Source: a virus. From it: a stretch of 58,563 nucleotides of DNA. Numbering within the stretch: the first letter of the stretch is position 1; every line of letters begins with the position of its first letter. Below the pieces are notes generated by a model. The model made no database searches. It had not been told where the DNA came from and was given only the letters and a program-made list of their open reading frames with translations. Below are positions 55,456 to 58,563 of the stretch, piece after piece. Both the position numbers and the translations under genes were made by a program. The stretch is from positions 1 to 58,563 of the IMG/VR virus record IMGVR_UViG_3300046642_000231. One strand, written 5' to 3'.

Positions 55456-58124
55456 ACGGCTGCTACCACTTCCTCCACTGGGTGGGGAGCCTCCGTAGAA
55501 CCCACAAACAACCTAAAGACCTTAGTAAGTGCCATCAGGTCTGGTAGATCAGCCTTGTACACATACTGAATAGGCTCATCAGCACTAAATCGGTACTGTT
55601 GTCCCGTAGTTTGCCCCATGTATACCCGTGCACTCTGCTCAGGTAGGATGAACTGTACTTGCACCAGGTCACTAGTATCACCAGCATTAACTACCCGGCT
55701 GTTACTAGCAAAGGGATTTTGCTGGCGCTCAGCCATTGCTAGTTGCTGGTCATTAGCTCGCTGTGCACATGCTCCACAGGCCATGAAATCACTCTCCTTC
55801 CACTTAGCACGCATTGCTGCTAGTGCCGACTCTTTATTGGCGTAAATCTTCTCACGTACTGTACCTGATTGCACACGGTACTGTAACAGTGGCACGGGTA
55901 CTCGCACCCCACACACCCCGTGTGCACACAAGTTGATGATTAAGTCGTAATCCTCCCAGGCTGCTAACTCAGTGTCAAAGCCGCCAATCTCACGCACTAA
56001 CTTGGTAGGATACACACACGACACTGACATAAACATGGTCTGCATCAAGTTCTCTGCTGACCACTCGCTACACTCGTGCACTTCACCAGTCTCGTGCACT
56101 ACCCAATCAGAGTACACCAGCATATCTGGTGCAGCCAAGGGCATCATTAGCTCTAGTGCATCAGGATGCAGAATATCGTCAGCATCGAGCAATATGAAGT
56201 AAGGAGTCTTTACTTCAGCAATGCCAACGTTACGAGTGTTAGCAGGGCCAGTAGCACCGACCCCGGTGTCGTAGGTTCTGACGAAAGCAGGTAGGTTAGG
56301 TAAAGAGCCCCCACTATCGTTAACCACCAGCACGTCGTACTTCTGGTAAGTCTGTGCAATAACCGAATCAACCGCATCCACCACTATGTCCTGGTGACCT
56401 GGACCCACGGGTATTACTACGGTAACAATCGACGGGTCATATGACTGCACATTCGGATACTCCACGTCATCCCGTGCAGCCACAAAGGGAGTAAGTTCAT
56501 ACTTAGTTGCCCACGGATACCAGGCGTTCCAGTTTGCTTGCTCATTAACTCGAGACATCGAATCTGCACGCTGGCGATAGACCAGAGTAACTGCGTCAGT
56601 GACCTTAGCAGGTATTGCACCAATTGACACCGCCCTTGCCCAAAAGTCAGCATCCTCAGCAGTCTTGTACCTACGCCGGTACCCACCACTACGTTCCCAT
56701 ACCCAGCGGCGGTACATGCTCGTGCTAGGTATCTGATTCTGTTGCTGTAACTGGCGCATGAAGCTAAAGTTATCAAATGGCCAAGTACTGATGCCATCAC
56801 CTGATACCCCAGTATCAGCACTACCGTCAGGATTGATGAACTTGACCCGACCGTAGGCAATATCCAGTGCACGGTGTTTGTCAAGCTCACCAGTTAGAAC
56901 GGCAAGTGTGCCAGGAGCCAAATAATTATCAGCATCAAGACAAAGTATGTAATCACCACTGCTAGCGTTAATGCCAGCATTAAGAGCACCCGCGAGATAA
57001 AGATTCTTGTCATTATGAATGAACCTCACACCTCGACTGGCATACTCTTGTTCGAGGGACGTATCCCACGTAGGGCTGGCATCGTCTACTACAATGATCT
57101 CGGTTGAGTACCCACGGTCTTCTGCCCCCTGTTGGAGCACACTATCCAAGCACTGCGTGAGGAAGTGTTCGAGCTTGTAGCAAGGAATAATAACCGATAC
57201 CTTGGGTCGTGGTGCGTTCCACTTCTCAAGCACTGACTCATACAGTGGTACGTAACGCTTGATGGCTTGGCCCCAGGTAAACCGCTTGAGCACGTCTTGT
57301 CGGGCAGTCTTGCCTAGCTCAGCACCATGCTTCAAGCAGTACTCAATACCCTCAGCTAAGCCATCTACGTCACCAGGCTTGCATAGCCACCCAGTTTCCT
57401 TGTGACGTACAATCTCGTGCTGTCCACCCCAGTCCCAGCCTACTACTGGTACTCCCGCTGCTAGAGCCTCTACCGTACCGATCCCGAACGTCTCCCGAGT
57501 GGTACACAAGTATACCCCCGCACGGTGTACCAACTGCTTACCCGATTCGTAAGGTAACACACCTGTAACAGTGACGTTACCTGGCTCCGACCTGCCCTCA
57601 GTGCCTAGCAAGTACGTTGACACGAACCGCTGGCTGGGCATCATTGCTGCTAGCTTACCTACAGGAGTAGGATCACAGATAGGGTCTACTCGTGTCTTGT
57701 TCCAGAGTACGTAAGTATCGTGCTGTGCACGCGCCAGCGGCTTCCACTCATCTGTACTAATGCCATGGTACAGCACGGTGCAATCAGCCCACATTCCACG
57801 ACGCACAGCGTTGGCTACCCACTCCGAAGGTGCTGTAATTGCCTGGGCCTTGTGGAGCACCCCTACTACATCAACATTCAATCTTTTTGCCCACAATGGC
57901 CAATTATACTCGTCCCAGTACAAGCCGTGCATATGAGCTACTACTGGGCCATCGGTAGGCATCCAGGCACCAGCATGTACAGCAACCAAGTCAGCAGCTT
58001 CTACTGTGTTGGCAATCTCTATACCATACTCAGGCAAGTACTTACGCTGGGCTTCCACTACCCGCCTTATACCGCCATCGCCGTTGTCTACGCCTCGAAA
58101 GTTGGGGCTAATATAAACCTTCAT
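55452..58124 (-). CDS. Three-domain glycosyltransferase (GT4 plus two GT2)
   Basis: An 890-residue fusion from ATG at 58124, which overlaps the FkbM stop (ATGA). Residues 1-300: GT4-type, with AGVPVVGWDWGGQHEIV near 226 and TGWLCKPGD. Residues about 310-560: GT2 with SVIIPCYKLEHFLTQCLDS, VVDDAS and the metal site CLDADNY near 398. Residues about 565-770: second GT2 with VVIPVGPGHQDIV, VVNDSGG and LLDADD near 651. Last 100 residues are beta-type and may attach it. Such a fusion could make a three-sugar unit in one protein. Cytosolic. Confidence 0.85.
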   Translation of the reverse strand: MKVYISPNFRGVDNGDGGIRRVVEAQRKYLPEYGIEIANTVEAADLVAVHAGAWMPTDGPVVAHMHGLYWDEYNWPLWAKRLNVDVVGVLHKAQAITAPSEWVANAVRRGMWADCTVLYHGISTDEWKPLARAQHDTYVLWNKTRVDPICDPTPVGKLAAMMPSQRFVSTYLLGTEGRSEPGNVTVTGVLPYESGKQLVHRAGVYLCTTRETFGIGTVEALAAGVPVVGWDWGGQHEIVRHKETGWLCKPGDVDGLAEGIEYCLKHGAELGKTARQDVLKRFTWGQAIKRYVPLYESVLEKWNAPRPKVSVIIPCYKLEHFLTQCLDSVLQQGAEDRGYSTEIIVVDDASPTWDTSLEQEYASRGVRFIHNDKNLYLAGALNAGINASSGDYILCLDADNYLAPGTLAVLTGELDKHRALDIAYGRVKFINPDGSADTGVSGDGISTWPFDNFSFMRQLQQQNQIPSTSMYRRWVWERSGGYRRRYKTAEDADFWARAVSIGAIPAKVTDAVTLVYRQRADSMSRVNEQANWNAWYPWATKYELTPFVAARDDVEYPNVQSYDPSIVTVVIPVGPGHQDIVVDAVDSVIAQTYQKYDVLVVNDSGGSLPNLPAFVRTYDTGVGATGPANTRNVGIAEVKTPYFILLDADDILHPDALELMMPLAAPDMLVYSDWVVHETGEVHECSEWSAENLMQTMFMSVSCVYPTKLVREIGGFDTELAAWEDYDLIINLCAHGVCGVRVPVPLLQYRVQSGTVREKIYANKESALAAMRAKWKESDFMACGACAQRANDQQLAMAERQQNPFASNSRVVNAGDTSDLVQVQFILPEQSARVYMGQTTGQQYRFSADEPIQYVYKADLPDLMALTKVFRLFVGSTEAPHPVEEVVAAV

Positions 58125-58563
58125 ACTCGTCCCCACGCCTGTAGAGTGGGGAAGTAATCCCACAGCATAGAGAACCCAGCTTGCTGTAACAGATCGCAGA
58201 TGACTCTGTACCTCACACCCGATTCATCCACAAAGGTGTGCCACTGGATACACAATCTATTTACTCGGTCGAGCAGGTTGTTATCTAGCATGTACTCTAG
58301 CAATGGATACTCATAGCCCTCTATGTTCATCATCATCAAGTCGATGATAGTACTAAAGAAGTACGTATCCATTACCGTTTTAGCATCCACCATTTGCCCA
58401 AGACCTTGCTCACGAACACCTACATGCAGAAAGCTACACGCATCGGTATTGAACTCCCCCATTGGTAACCATCCATCAGCAGTACCAATAGCAAAGGGGT
58501 GCAAATACATATTGGGGCGCTGTCCCCCATCAACTAATTTGCGTAGTTCGTCAAATGCCCAAA
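58121..58563 (-). CDS. FkbM-family methyltransferase (5-prime part beyond the right edge)
   Basis: The second copy of the gene at 1-612: here the C-terminal 145 or so residues with the real stop TGA (58121-58123), which overlaps the start of the three-domain glycosyltransferase. It carries Val where the left copy has Met and is otherwise identical in protein sequence. Includes the FkbM motif NIEGYE. Confidence 0.88.
   Translation of the reverse strand, partial: WAFDELRKLVDGGQRPNMYLHPFAIGTADGWLPMGEFNTDACSFLHVGVREQGLGQMVDAKTVMDTYFFSTIIDLMMMNIEGYEYPLLEYMLDNNLLDRVNRLCIQWHTFVDESGVRYRVICDLLQQAGFSMLWDYFPTLQAWGRV
58127..58563. repeat. Terminal repeat, right copy
   Basis: Same 437 bases as 1-437 with seven transitions. 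Joining the ends here gives one uninterrupted methyltransferase gene and a molecule of about 58.1 kb. Confidence 0.9.

Noticed and set aside
1-58563. Integrase, partition genes, transposase, CRISPR array
   Set aside because: Looked for in all large frames and gaps; none has the needed motifs or repeat structure.

Overview
The window is a near-complete genome of a tailed bacteriophage, almost certainly a long-tailed siphovirus. It carries a terminase pair, portal, protease/scaffold, major capsid, major tail protein, tail chaperones, a 1619-residue tape measure, a Dit-like protein and a lysozyme/holin pair, and it has its own replication set. Bases 1-437 recur at 58127-58563 with 7 mismatches. 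One gene (an FkbM methyltransferase) runs off both ends and becomes complete when the ends are joined, so the molecule is circular or circularly permuted, about 58.1 kb. No integrase, partition genes, tRNA, transposon or CRISPR array was seen. The host is unknown. A Thr/Pro/Ala linker in a secreted CAP-domain protein resembles linkers common in Chloroflexota, which is only a weak hint.

Layout. Two arms face away from a divergent intergenic region at about 14.6-15.1 kb and converge at about 42.18 kb. The minus-strand late arm runs from 14593 down to 1, across the junction, and from 58563 down to 42188. In transcription order it encodes: a zinc protein, small terminase, two paralogous structural proteins, large terminase, a secreted CAP protein, portal, a gp10-like protein, protease/scaffold, major capsid, two appendage proteins, a sugar-modification block (NDP-sugar 4,6-dehydratase, glycosyltransferase, FkbM methyltransferase, three-domain glycosyltransferase), a membrane protein, neck/connector-like proteins, a major tail protein with an Asp-box propeller, tail chaperones with overlapping frames, tape measure, Dit, an appendage protein, small membrane proteins, a GH25 lysozyme and a two-helix holin candidate.

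The plus-strand arm starts (15115-23095) with a block of about two dozen very small proteins. Many are Cys-rich, several start with GTG, and most are joined by TAATG or ATGA overlaps. Inside it are hairpins, an AT-rich origin candidate (16893-17262) and several promoter-like sites. A regulatory node follows at 23160-24119, where a ribbon-helix-helix gene on the minus strand diverges from a PadR-type regulator. Then come a SF2 helicase and, behind a near-consensus promoter (26927-26956), the replication operon: Cas4-like nuclease, MazG-like protein, DEDD exonuclease, RecA-like ATPase, ssDNA-binding-like protein, PrimPol-helicase, uracil-DNA-glycosylase/DNA polymerase A fusion, a 3D-domain secreted protein with a small membrane protein, RuvC-like nuclease, an oddly placed Gp37-like tail gene, a deoxyribosyltransferase-like protein, regulators, a GC-rich two-gene insert and a dCMP deaminase.

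How it works together (inference). Early small proteins and regulators act first, followed by replication with nucleotide-pool enzymes. The late arm then makes virions, and strong hairpins directly behind the capsid and tail-tube genes probably help set their high dosage. The sugar cluster inside the late operon suggests glycosylation of the virion or of the host surface.
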